Positions 30,066-37,718 are shown, counted from the stretch's first letter. The stretch: DNA of 51,473 nt from Cyclobacteriaceae bacterium (GCA_016787605.1 JAEUUE010000002.1:1-51473); one strand, 5' to 3'. A program made the numbers and translations. The notes: a model not told the origin generated them from the sequence alone.

Positions 30066-32522
30066 ATGCTGAAAAATTACCTGACCACGGCCCTTCGAAG
30101 CCTGTTGCGCAACAAGCTCACCTCGTTCATCAACATCGCCGGCCTGGCCCTGGCCATGACCAGCGCGCTGACAATCTACCTCTTTGTCGCCGACGAACTC
30201 CGCTACGACCGCCACCATGCCAAGGCCGACCGCATTTACCGGGTCACCCGGAACTTCCTGGACAACAGCGGCGTGCCCAGGCTGCACCTCAGCGCCGTGG
30301 CCCCTCCCATCGGGCCGCTGCTGAAGAACGACTACGGCGAGATCGAAGAAATGGCCCGCACGCTGCAGTTCAGCCTCGTGATGGCCATTGAAGAGAACGG
30401 GGAGCGAAAGAAGATGGCGACCGAAAACGACGTGTTTATGGCCGAACCGGGCCTCTTCCGCATCTTCGATATCCCGGTCATCTCCGGCAACCCGGCCACC
30501 GACCTCGAGCGACCCCTGACCGTGATGCTGTCGCAGTCGGCTGCCAAAAAATACTTCAACTCCGAAGACGTCATCGGCAAACACCTGAAAGGCGGCCGGC
30601 AGCTTGACCTCGAAGTGACGGGCGTCTATCCCGACTTCCCGCCTCAATCGCACTGGCATCCCGACTTCCTCATCTCTTTCAGCACTCTTTACGACAGCAC
30701 CATTTATGGTCGCAAAGGTCTCGAGCGGAACTGGGGCAACAACGCCTTTTCCACTTACCTGCTCCTCGACGAGGGCACCGACCCCGGAAAACTGGAGGCC
30801 GCTTTTCCCGGATTTCTCGACAAGCACTTCGGGCCCTTTGCCATCGCCAACTTCGGCGCCCCTCCCACCTTTGTCGCCTCCCGGGTCACCACCCTCTTCC
30901 TGCAGAAGGTGACTGACATTCACCTGAAATCCCACCTGGACGACGAACTGGAAGTCGGCGGCAACATCAATAATGTCTACATGATGGCCATCATCGGGGC
31001 GTTTATCGTGCTCATCGCCTGCTTCAACTTCGTCAACCTGTCGACGGCACGGGCGGCGCGCCGGTCCAAAGAGGTGGGACTCCGCAAGGTAGTCGGCGCG
31101 TTCCGCCGCCAGCTGGTCACCCAATACCTGGGCGAGTCGGCACTCACCTCCCTTCTTGCCCTGCTGCTGTGTATCCCGATGAGCCTTACCGCCCTGCAGT
31201 GGCTGAACTCCTTTACCGGCAAGAACATAGTACTCGATGTCAACTCCGGTCTCCCCATCCTCGTCGGCATGGTCCTGTTTTCTCTGCTGGTGGGACTTCT
31301 GGCGGGCATCTACCCCGCGTTCATTATCTCTTCCTATAAACCGGTACAGGCCCTGAAGGGCAAGATCCAGGCCTCGAGGGGCAACACCGGACTCAGGAAG
31401 GTGTTGGTGGTGACGCAGTTTGCGATTTCCATCGTCCTGATCATCGCCACCCTGATCATCGGCCAGCAGCTCAATTACCTCAACACCCGCGACCTGGGCT
31501 TCGACAAGGAGCGCGTGGTGACGTTACCCTATTACGGAGAACTGGGCGACTCCTACGACGCCTTTTACAACGAGCTTACCAAATCGTCGGCCATCAAGAA
31601 TTTGTCGCGGTCGTCGCGTCTCCCTACCGGCAGGCTGCTGGACTCGCAGGGAAGCCCCAGCATCATGAAGGGCGACAGCCTGACGGCCACGGGCGTGGTG
31701 CTGAAGATGGTCGTGGTTGACCACGAGTTTTTCGATACCTACGGGATCGCCATGGCGGCCGGTCGGCCCTTTTCGAAGGCCATCCCCACCGACGATTCCC
31801 TGGCCTTCATCATTAACGAGACGGCTGCCCGGAAGATCGGCCTGGAGGTGAGCGAGGCCTCCATCAACCAGGACTTCCTCTACGGAGGAGTCAGAGGCAA
31901 ACTGATCGGGATTGTGCGCGACTTTCACTTCGAGTCGCTCCACCAGGAAATTACGCCGATGTCCTTCTTCGTCAACCCGAACTTTTACAACAACCTGACC
32001 GTGAAGATTGCCGGCAACGACTTGCAGGCCGGGCTCGAACACCTGGAAAAGACCTGGCGTTCGTTCCTGCCCATCCGGCCCTTCGACTACCAGTTTACCA
32101 GCGACCGCTATGAGCGGCTGTACGAGTCGGAGAAGAAAGAGGGACAATTGTATTCCATTTTCTCGGGGCTGGCCATCTTCATCGCCTGCCTGGGTTTGTT
32201 CGGCCTGGCGACTTTCAGCACGCTCCAGCGCATCAAGGAGATCGGCATCCGGAAAGTACTGGGCGCTTCCGTGCCTGGGATTCTTGGCCTGCTGTCGCGG
32301 GAGATCATTATCCTCGTGCTGGTCGCCAACCTGCTGGCCTGGCCGGCGGCCTGGTACCTCATGAACCTATGGTTCGACAGTTTTGCCTTTCATGTGACCA
32401 TCAGCCCGCTGACCTTTCTGCTTGCCGCGGTCGCCGCGGTGGGTGTGGCCCTGCTTACGGTGAGTACGCAGACGGTTCGGGCCGCCCTCAGCAACCCGTC
32501 GCACACCTTGCGGTACGAATGA
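30066..32522 (+). CDS. FtsX/MacB-family ABC transporter permease
   Basis: An 818-residue membrane protein with two MacB-type periplasmic domains and two FtsX permease domains. Membrane segments are visible near 20-42, around 300-320 and 340-420 (FIVLIACFNFVNLSTARAARR and VGLRKVVGA, the typical FtsX coupling motif), then a second set at about 690-800 with IGIRKVLGASVPGILGLL. These permeases work with a separate ATPase, which is not next to it, and in Bacteroidota are usually annotated as antimicrobial-peptide or lipoprotein exporters. It stands alone after a terminator and its TGA abuts the TCA (stop) of the convergent dedA gene. Confidence 0.9.
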   Translation: MLKNYLTTALRSLLRNKLTSFINIAGLALAMTSALTIYLFVADELRYDRHHAKADRIYRVTRNFLDNSGVPRLHLSAVAPPIGPLLKNDYGEIEEMARTLQFSLVMAIEENGERKKMATENDVFMAEPGLFRIFDIPVISGNPATDLERPLTVMLSQSAAKKYFNSEDVIGKHLKGGRQLDLEVTGVYPDFPPQSHWHPDFLISFSTLYDSTIYGRKGLERNWGNNAFSTYLLLDEGTDPGKLEAAFPGFLDKHFGPFAIANFGAPPTFVASRVTTLFLQKVTDIHLKSHLDDELEVGGNINNVYMMAIIGAFIVLIACFNFVNLSTARAARRSKEVGLRKVVGAFRRQLVTQYLGESALTSLLALLLCIPMSLTALQWLNSFTGKNIVLDVNSGLPILVGMVLFSLLVGLLAGIYPAFIISSYKPVQALKGKIQASRGNTGLRKVLVVTQFAISIVLIIATLIIGQQLNYLNTRDLGFDKERVVTLPYYGELGDSYDAFYNELTKSSAIKNLSRSSRLPTGRLLDSQGSPSIMKGDSLTATGVVLKMVVVDHEFFDTYGIAMAAGRPFSKAIPTDDSLAFIINETAARKIGLEVSEASINQDFLYGGVRGKLIGIVRDFHFESLHQEITPMSFFVNPNFYNNLTVKIAGNDLQAGLEHLEKTWRSFLPIRPFDYQFTSDRYERLYESEKKEGQLYSIFSGLAIFIACLGLFGLATFSTLQRIKEIGIRKVLGASVPGILGLLSREIIILVLVANLLAWPAAWYLMNLWFDSFAFHVTISPLTFLLAAVAAVGVALLTVSTQTVRAALSNPSHTLRYE

Positions 32523-33098
32523 TCACGGCTTCGCAGAGGGGATATTGAGTCGCTGTTCGGCGATTCGCTTTACCAGGGTACCCACAGCCAGCCCGAACGT
32601 GGCAAACGCGAGGATCACCAGCAGGCCATGCTCCTCGAAGGTCTGCGGGGTAAACTGAAAGTACTGTCCGGCGAGATAACCGGTGGCGCTGACCAGGCTC
32701 GCCCAAAGGAGGCCCGCCGCCACGCTGAAGGCCAGGAAGTGGAAGGGGCGGACTCCCGTCAGACCGATCATGATGGGGAGGACGGCCCGGAGGCCATAGA
32801 GAAACCGGTAGCTGATAAGTACCTGGAAGCGGTGTGTCTCGAAGAAACGCCGGGCCGGATCGAGCCGGAGCTTCAGCTTCGGACGGCGCTCGACGAAGTA
32901 CGTACCGTTGAGTCGGCCGATCAGGTAGTACATCCAATCGCCGAGAAAGGAGCCGAAAAAGCCGAAAAAGACCGTTTCCACGCCCCCAAAGATGCCGCTG
33001 TACACCAAGGATGACGCGACCAGGATGGCCGTCTCTCCTTCGAGAAAGGTGCCAATCGCCAGAGCCAGGTAGCCATACTGGTGGAGAAAATCTTCCAT
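32523..33098 (-). CDS. DedA family membrane protein
   Basis: A 191-residue polytopic protein of the DedA/VTT family (undecaprenyl-phosphate or phospholipid scramblase-like). Family motifs are present: FLEGETAILVASSL near the N-terminus, GSFLGDWMYYLIGR, and the arginine motif ISYRFLYGLRAVLPIMIG. I start at the ATG at 33098 (MEDFLHQYG) and not the TTG at 33107, because the promoter -7 box covers the upstream codons. Single gene, convergent with the permease, with abutting stop codons. Confidence 0.9.
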   Translation of the reverse strand: MEDFLHQYGYLALAIGTFLEGETAILVASSLVYSGIFGGVETVFFGFFGSFLGDWMYYLIGRLNGTYFVERRPKLKLRLDPARRFFETHRFQVLISYRFLYGLRAVLPIMIGLTGVRPFHFLAFSVAAGLLWASLVSATGYLAGQYFQFTPQTFEEHGLLVILAFATFGLAVGTLVKRIAEQRLNIPSAKP

Positions 33099-33104
33099 GT
33101 TCGA

Positions 33105-33112
33105 CAAAGGTA
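33105..33112 (-). promoter_or_regulatory. -7 promoter box of dedA, nearly leaderless
   Basis: The minus strand reads TACCTTTG, a full match to TAnnTTTG, ending 6 bases before the ATG at 33098. Transcription would begin at or next to the start codon. No clear -33 box. Confidence 0.5.
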
Positions 33113-33194
33113 AGGAAGCTGAGCCGACGGTCGCCCGGAACTTTTCTCACAAAAAAACGTTCGATCTCGGTGGAAAACTGATTTGAGAATCATT

Positions 33195-33202
33195 TACTTT
33201 TG
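33195..33202 (+). promoter_or_regulatory. -7 promoter box of the arginine operon
   Basis: TACTTTTG is a full match to TAnnTTTG. The expected start of transcription is near 33208, which gives a leader of about 250 nt before the first operon gene. A TTTG at 33182-33185 is too close to be a normal -33 box. Confidence 0.55.
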
Positions 33203-33259
33203 TGACGACCTTTCGAGGCTTCTAAACAGATGGTGGACCATTAATTTGGAACAACGAAT

Positions 33260-33364
33260 TTGAAAAACCCCTTCACCCTTTCCGCGCACGAGGCACTGCT
33301 TCGCCGCCGGTTTGACTCCCTCCCCCTGGTGATCAGAAGTTTCCGACGTCTTATCCGGATTTGA
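33260..33364 (+). CDS. putative arginine-rich leader peptide of the arg operon
   Basis: A 34-codon frame starting at TTG (MKNPFTLSAHEALL...) and ending in TGA. It contains seven Arg: positions 15, 16, 17 (CGC CGC CGG), 26 (AGA), 29, 30 (CGA CGT) and 33 (CGG), the last three close to the stop. It lies in the leader of an arginine biosynthesis operon, behind a TAnnTTTG box, and is followed directly by mutually exclusive hairpins (33365-33435). There is no in-frame ATG; an in-frame TAA at 33242 bounds it. The first operon gene also uses TTG. It resembles leader peptides of amino-acid attenuators such as those of his and trp operons. Translation is inferred, not shown. Confidence 0.6.
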   Translation: MKNPFTLSAHEALLRRRFDSLPLVIRSFRRLIRI

Positions 33365-33435
33365 TACCGCTTCCCGCGGTACCTGCGGCAGCCTGTGAGA
33401 CGGGCCTGCCGGCTTCATTCATTTTATCATTTTTC
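33365..33435 (+). promoter_or_regulatory. putative attenuator: three alternative hairpins and U-rich tract
   Basis: Hairpin 1:2 is TACCGC (33365-33370) with GCGGTA (33376-33381), perfect 6 bp. Hairpin 2:3 is CCGCGG (33374-33379) with CTGCGG (33383-33388), 6 bp with one G-U pair. Hairpin 3:4 is CGGCAG-CC-TG (33386-33395) with CG-GG-c-CTGCCG (33401-33411), 10 bp with one bulged C, followed by the T-rich 33414-33435. 1:2 and 2:3 exclude each other, as do 2:3 and 3:4. A ribosome stalled on Arg codons 29-33 would cover segment 1, free segment 2 and prevent 3:4, the presumed terminator. Confidence 0.55.
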
Positions 33436-33460
33436 AAATTTTACTCACAACCACTGAGCA

Positions 33461-34204
33461 TTGGAACCTGTAATACGTGTGCGGGAGGCAACCCCCGACG
33501 ACAAGAAATACGCTGAGACCATCACCCAGGAAATGGCCGAATCCGCGAAAGCCCGCGGCACGGGCATTGCCAAGCGGTCGCCCGAATACATCCAAACCAA
33601 AATGGACGAAGGCAAGGCCGTCATCGCCCTTACCGACGACGGCACCTGGGTGGGATTTTGTTACATCGAAGCCTGGGAGCACGGCAAATACGTCGCCAAC
33701 TCCGGCCTCATCGTCTCTCCCCCCTTCCGGAAATCGGGCGTGGCCCGCGAGATCAAGCGCAAGGTTTTCGAACTGTCGCGTAAGAAATACCCTGACGCCA
33801 AAATCTTCGGCCTCACCACGGGGCTGGCCGTCATGAAGATCAACTCGGACCTGGGGTATGAGCCGGTGACCTATTCCGAGCTGACCACGGACGAAGAGTT
33901 CTGGAAGGGCTGCCGGAGCTGCGTGAACTACGACATCCTGATGAGCAAGGAGCGGAAGAACTGCCTCTGCACCGCCATGCTGTTTGACCCGGTCGAAAAA
34001 GCCAAAGCGGCCCCTGCCGTCAACGGCCACACCGCGCATAGTGCCGAAGACCGCCGCCACCGCCGGGTCATGGCTGAAAACCTGACCCTTTTCGACCGCT
34101 GGGTGCACTTCAAGCAATTTGTGCTCCTGAAAAACTGGTGGCGCAAAGAGAACGACAACCCGGAGAAGGGCAAGTCGATCCTCAGCTTCCTGATATTCTG
34201 GTAA
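33461..34204 (+). CDS. GNAT-family acyltransferase, likely N-acylglutamate synthase
   Basis: A 247-residue protein beginning at TTG (an in-frame TGA lies two codons upstream, and no ATG suits). The GNAT domain covers about 5-145 with the acyl-CoA-binding motif R90-KSG-VA (PPFRKSGVAREI). A cluster of four Cys follows (C151, C154, C168, C170), perhaps a metal site, and then a basic, aromatic C-terminal tail. As first gene of a complete arginine operon that otherwise lacks argA or argJ, it is the best candidate for the acylation of glutamate, with acetyl-CoA or, given the ArgF' type, succinyl-CoA. That role is inferred from position. Confidence 0.8.
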   Translation: MEPVIRVREATPDDKKYAETITQEMAESAKARGTGIAKRSPEYIQTKMDEGKAVIALTDDGTWVGFCYIEAWEHGKYVANSGLIVSPPFRKSGVAREIKRKVFELSRKKYPDAKIFGLTTGLAVMKINSDLGYEPVTYSELTTDEEFWKGCRSCVNYDILMSKERKNCLCTAMLFDPVEKAKAAPAVNGHTAHSAEDRRHRRVMAENLTLFDRWVHFKQFVLLKNWWRKENDNPEKGKSILSFLIFW

Positions 34205-34210
34205 TCCGCG

Positions 34211-34233
34211 GCGGTCGCCCCACAGTCGACCGC
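34211..34233 (+). other. 7-bp perfect hairpin between the GNAT gene and argG
   Basis: GCGGTCG (34211-34217) and CGACCGC (34227-34233) form a perfect stem with a 9-nt loop. No T tract follows, so it is not a normal terminator. It may adjust mRNA processing or expression between the first and second gene. Confidence 0.4.
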
Positions 34234-34263
34234 TGATTTACAGTTGAACGTTAATCTCTCTCC

Positions 34264-35454
34264 ATGAAGAAAGTTGTTTTGGCCTTTAGTGGCGGACTCG
34301 ACACCTCCTACTGCGCGGTGTACCTTTCCCGCGACCTGGGCTATGAAGTCCATACCCTGACCGTAAATACCGGCGGCTTTTCGGCCGAGGAAGTCAAGGA
34401 TATCGAAGCCCGGGCGCTCCGGCTGGGCGTCTCCTCACATCGTACGGTCGATGAGACCCGAAACTACTACGACCAGGTGATCCGGTTCCTCATCTTTGGC
34501 AACGTGCTCAAGAACAGCACCTACCCCCTCAGCGTGAGCGCCGAGCGGATGTCACAGGCCCTGGCCGCCGCCCGCTACGCCCGGGAAATCCAGGCCACCG
34601 CGGTCGCCCACGGCAGCACCGGCGCCGGCAACGACCAGGTGCGCTTCGACATGACGTTCCAGATCCTTGCGCCCGGCCTGGAGATCATCACCCCGATCCG
34701 CGACAAGAAGCTAAGCCGGGAGGCGGAGATCGAATACCTGAAATCAAAAGGCATCGAGTTCAATGCCGCCAAGGCAGCCTACTCGATCAACAAAGGACTG
34801 TGGGGCACTTCCGTAGGCGGCCGTGAGACCCTCAACTCCATGGGCATGCTGCCCGAGTCGGCCTGGCCCACGCCCGTCACGAAGACGGAACCGGAAGAAG
34901 TACGCCTGGGATTTGAAAAGGGAGAACTCCGTACCGTCGACGGTAAGTCGTTTGCGCACCCCGTCGAGGCCATCAACTACCTGCAGGCCAAAGCCGGGCC
35001 CTTCGGCATCGGTCGCGACATCCATGTCGGAGATACGATCATCGGCATCAAGGGCCGCGTAGGCTTCGAAGCCGCCGCACCGGTCGTCATCATCAAGGCG
35101 CATCATGCCCTCGAGAAACACGTGCTCACCAAATGGCAGCTTTCATGGAAAGACCAGCTGGCACAATTCTACGGCAACTGGCTGCACGAGGGCCAGTACC
35201 TCGACCCGGTGATGCGTGACATGGAAGCGTTTCTTACGTCTTCGCAGCAGCGGGTAACGGGAACCGTGAGCGTCACCCTGCTGCCCTACCGCTTCCAGAT
35301 TAATGGCATTGAATCTCCCTACGACCTGATGTCGGCGAAATTCGGCAAGTACGGGGAAATGAACCTGGGATGGACAGGCGAGGATGTGAAGGGTTTTACC
35401 AAGATCTTTGGCAACCAGGTGGCGATTTATCACCAGGTGGGGAATGGGGAATGA
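34264..35454 (+). CDS. argG: argininosuccinate synthase
   Basis: A 396-residue enzyme joining citrulline and aspartate with ATP. The PP-loop motif LAFSGGLDTSYC is at the N-terminus. AHGSTGAGNDQVRFD and GIKGRVGFEAAAPVVII fit the family. Length is normal. Second gene of the operon. Its last codons (HQVGNGE and the TGA) are written by the first units of a period-7 repeat array that continues past the stop, so the C-terminal tail is probably repeat-derived. Confidence 0.95.
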   Translation: MKKVVLAFSGGLDTSYCAVYLSRDLGYEVHTLTVNTGGFSAEEVKDIEARALRLGVSSHRTVDETRNYYDQVIRFLIFGNVLKNSTYPLSVSAERMSQALAAARYAREIQATAVAHGSTGAGNDQVRFDMTFQILAPGLEIITPIRDKKLSREAEIEYLKSKGIEFNAAKAAYSINKGLWGTSVGGRETLNSMGMLPESAWPTPVTKTEPEEVRLGFEKGELRTVDGKSFAHPVEAINYLQAKAGPFGIGRDIHVGDTIIGIKGRVGFEAAAPVVIIKAHHALEKHVLTKWQLSWKDQLAQFYGNWLHEGQYLDPVMRDMEAFLTSSQQRVTGTVSVTLLPYRFQINGIESPYDLMSAKFGKYGEMNLGWTGEDVKGFTKIFGNQVAIYHQVGNGE

Positions 35455-35480
35455 AAAATGAAGAATTAAGAATTAACAAT
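35439..35480. repeat. degenerate period-7 array at the 3' end of argG
   Basis: Six heptads: ggggaat, ggggaat, gaaaaat, gaagaat, taagaat, taacaat. All end in AAT. The first two units and part of the third lie within the argG coding sequence and stop. Confidence 0.75.
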
Positions 35481-35506
35481 TGGGACATCCTTACCTGGTA
35501 AACGGA

Positions 35507-35534
35507 GTCATGCTGAGCGCAGTCGAAGCATGAC
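35507..35534. repeat. 28-nt palindromic dispersed repeat, copy 2
   Basis: Arms GTCATGCT and AGCATGAC around a 12-nt centre. It is the exact reverse complement of 14382-14409, in the argG-argC spacer between two period-7 arrays. Confidence 0.75.
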
Positions 35535-35536
35535 GG

Positions 35537-35578
35537 AGTAAGTGGTAAGTAGTAAGTAGTAAAAGGTAAACAGTAAAA
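35537..35578. repeat. degenerate period-7 array before argC
   Basis: Six heptads: agtaagt, ggtaagt, agtaagt, agtaaaa, ggtaaac, agtaaaa (consensus RGTAARN). It ends 5 nt before the argC ATG, where an A-rich context is expected to help translation start in Bacteroidota. Confidence 0.75.
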
Positions 35579-35583
35579 CGATA

Positions 35584-36561
35584 ATGACGGATAAGAAGAT
35601 CAGGGTGGGTGTGGTTGGCGGGGCGGGGTACACGGGGGGAGAAACCGTGCGCGTGTTACTGCGGCATCCCCACGTCGAACTGGTCTTCGTGCAAAGCCGG
35701 AGCCAGCAAGGCAAGCCGGTGGCGGCCATCCACACAGATCTCGCCGGGGAAACTTCGCTCACCTTTACCGAAGACTACACGGCTCCCGTTGACGTCCTTT
35801 ATCTCTGCCTTAGTCATGGGGAGAGCCAATCCTTCGTGGAACAAAACAACTTCCACTCCATTACCCGCCTCATCGACCTGGGCAACGACTTTCGGCTCGG
35901 CGCCACGGCGGCCGGCCGGACATTTGTCTACGGCCTCCCGGAGTATCAGCGCGAAGCCATCCGCAACGCGAAGAACATCGCCAACCCGGGTTGCTTTGCC
36001 ACCACCATCCAGCTCGGGCTCCTTCCGCTGGCCAAAGCCGGCCACCTCACTTCCGTCTGCACCACGGGCATTACCGGCTCCACCGGTGCCGGGCAGAAGC
36101 TCCAGGAGACTTCGCACTTCTCCTGGCGAGCCAACAATGTGGCGGCCTACAAGACCCTCACCCACCAACACCTCGGGGAGATCCATCAGACCCTGAATGC
36201 CCTCCAGCCCGGCTTCGGCCACGTGCATTTCGTACCGTGGCGCGGTGATTTCACCCGGGGCATCTTCGTCACGTCCCTCGTTCCCTGTTCGCTCCCGAAA
36301 GAGAAGATCGTGACGCTCTATAAGGATTTCTACAATTCCCATCCTTTCACCCACGTGATGGATTCGATGGTGGACATCAAGCAAGTGGTGAATACCAACA
36401 AGTGCCTCATCCACCTCGAGGTGGTCAATGGGATGCTGGCCATCCACTCGGTGACCGACAACCTCCTCAAAGGCGCCGCCGGGCAGGCCGTACAAAATAT
36501 GAACCTGATGATGGGACTGGAGGAATCGGCCGGGCTGCACCTTAAGGGAACCGCCTATTAA
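35584..36561 (+). CDS. argC: N-acyl-gamma-glutamyl-phosphate reductase
   Basis: A 325-residue NADPH-dependent reductase of N-acylglutamyl phosphate. The N-terminal nucleotide motif is VVGGAGYTGGETVRVLLRHP. The catalytic Cys is C137 in NPGCFATT. The block FVPWRGDFTRGIFVTS, typical of ArgC, is present. Length is usual for this class. Third gene of the operon. Whether the acyl group is acetyl or succinyl cannot be told from this enzyme. Confidence 0.95.
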   Translation: MTDKKIRVGVVGGAGYTGGETVRVLLRHPHVELVFVQSRSQQGKPVAAIHTDLAGETSLTFTEDYTAPVDVLYLCLSHGESQSFVEQNNFHSITRLIDLGNDFRLGATAAGRTFVYGLPEYQREAIRNAKNIANPGCFATTIQLGLLPLAKAGHLTSVCTTGITGSTGAGQKLQETSHFSWRANNVAAYKTLTHQHLGEIHQTLNALQPGFGHVHFVPWRGDFTRGIFVTSLVPCSLPKEKIVTLYKDFYNSHPFTHVMDSMVDIKQVVNTNKCLIHLEVVNGMLAIHSVTDNLLKGAAGQAVQNMNLMMGLEESAGLHLKGTAY

Positions 36562-36564
36562 CGC

Positions 36565-36592
36565 ATTGACCATTGATAATTGAGAATTGAGC
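36565..36592. repeat. period-7 array between argC and argD
   Basis: Four heptads attgacc, attgata, attgaga, attgagc with the invariant core ATTGA. They fill nearly the whole 35-nt spacer. Confidence 0.75.
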
Positions 36593-36596
36593 CGGC

Positions 36597-37718
36597 ATGA
36601 AGCTATTTGACGTCTATCCCCTTTTCAGCATCGAACCGGTTCGGGCGCAGGGATCATGGCTGTGGGACAAGGAGGGCATCCAGTACCTGGACCTGTACGG
36701 CGGACATGCCGTCATCTCCATCGGCCACGGCCATCCGGCCTTTGTGCAGGCACTGACTAACCAGCTCCAGAAGATATCGTTCTATTCCAACAGCGTGGAG
36801 AACAACCTGCAGCGGAAGCTGGCCGACAGACTCGGCGAACTGTCAGGCTACGGCGACTACCAGCTCTTCCTCTGTAATTCGGGCGCCGAAGCCAACGAGA
36901 ACGCGCTGAAGCTTGCCTCCTTTGCCACGGGGCGAAAGAAAATCATCGCCTTCCGCAAGGCGTTTCATGGCCGCACCTCGGGCGCCGTGGCGGCCACCGA
37001 CAACCCGAAGATCGTCGCGCCCTTCAATGCCGGGCACGACATCGTGTTCCTTCCCCTGAATGATGAGCAGGCCCTGAAAGACGCCATGAAGCCGGAAGTG
37101 GCCGCGGTCATCATCGAAGGCATCCAGGGCGTTGGTGGCATTCATGTTCCCGATGATGCCTTTCTTCGTTTCGCCGCAGACGCGTGCCGTCGAAACGGCT
37201 CACTTCTTATCCTCGATGAAATCCAGTCCGGCTATGGACGAACGGGTAAGTTCTTCGCCCACCAGCACGCCGGTATCCGGCCCGACCTGATCACGGTCGC
37301 CAAAGGAATGGGCAATGGTTTTCCTGTGGGCGGCGTGTTGATTCATCCCGACATGAAATCCTGGCACGGCATGCTGGGCACCACGTTTGGCGGAAGCTAC
37401 CTCGCCTGCGCCGCTTCACTGGCTGTACTCGACGTCATGGAAAAGGAATCGCTTATCGCCCACGCCGGCGAGGTGGGAGCAGAGTGGATCGAACGCCTAA
37501 AGAAATTTCCTGGAATTCTCGACGTCAGGGGACGAGGACTGATGATCGGCTTTGACTTGCCGGAAACCCACAAAGAGCTGCGCAAGCGGCTGCTGGCCGT
37601 TCACCACATCTTCACCGGTGAAGCGAAGCCCAACACCATTCGCCTGTTGCCTTCGCTGGCCATCAGCCGGGAAGAAGGCGAAGTATTCTTTCACGCCCTT
37701 TCGAAGGAACTGTCATGA
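36597..37718 (+). CDS. argD: N-acylornithine aminotransferase
   Basis: A 373-residue class III PLP aminotransferase that turns N-acylglutamate semialdehyde into N-acylornithine. Motifs: CNSGAEANENALKLA for cofactor and substrate binding, ILDEIQSGYGRTGKFFAHQ, and the PLP-binding Lys K236 in TVAKGMGNGFPVGG. Length is normal. Its stop overlaps the start of argF' by 4 nt (ATGA), so the two are translationally coupled. Confidence 0.95.
   Translation: MKLFDVYPLFSIEPVRAQGSWLWDKEGIQYLDLYGGHAVISIGHGHPAFVQALTNQLQKISFYSNSVENNLQRKLADRLGELSGYGDYQLFLCNSGAEANENALKLASFATGRKKIIAFRKAFHGRTSGAVAATDNPKIVAPFNAGHDIVFLPLNDEQALKDAMKPEVAAVIIEGIQGVGGIHVPDDAFLRFAADACRRNGSLLILDEIQSGYGRTGKFFAHQHAGIRPDLITVAKGMGNGFPVGGVLIHPDMKSWHGMLGTTFGGSYLACAASLAVLDVMEKESLIAHAGEVGAEWIERLKKFPGILDVRGRGLMIGFDLPETHKELRKRLLAVHHIFTGEAKPNTIRLLPSLAISREEGEVFFHALSKELS

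Noticed and set aside
33203-33460. Riboswitch in the arginine leader
   Set aside because: I recognise no known aptamer. The Arg-rich frame followed by alternative hairpins explains the leader better.
33446-33479. Other start codons for the GNAT gene
   Set aside because: An in-frame TGA lies just upstream of the TTG at 33461, and later in-frame starts (GTG at 33479) would cut into the first strand of the GNAT fold.
35455-35583. Separate promoter for argC in the argG-argC spacer
   Set aside because: The spacer is fully explained by two heptad arrays and one palindrome; no TAnnTTTG box is present on the plus strand.
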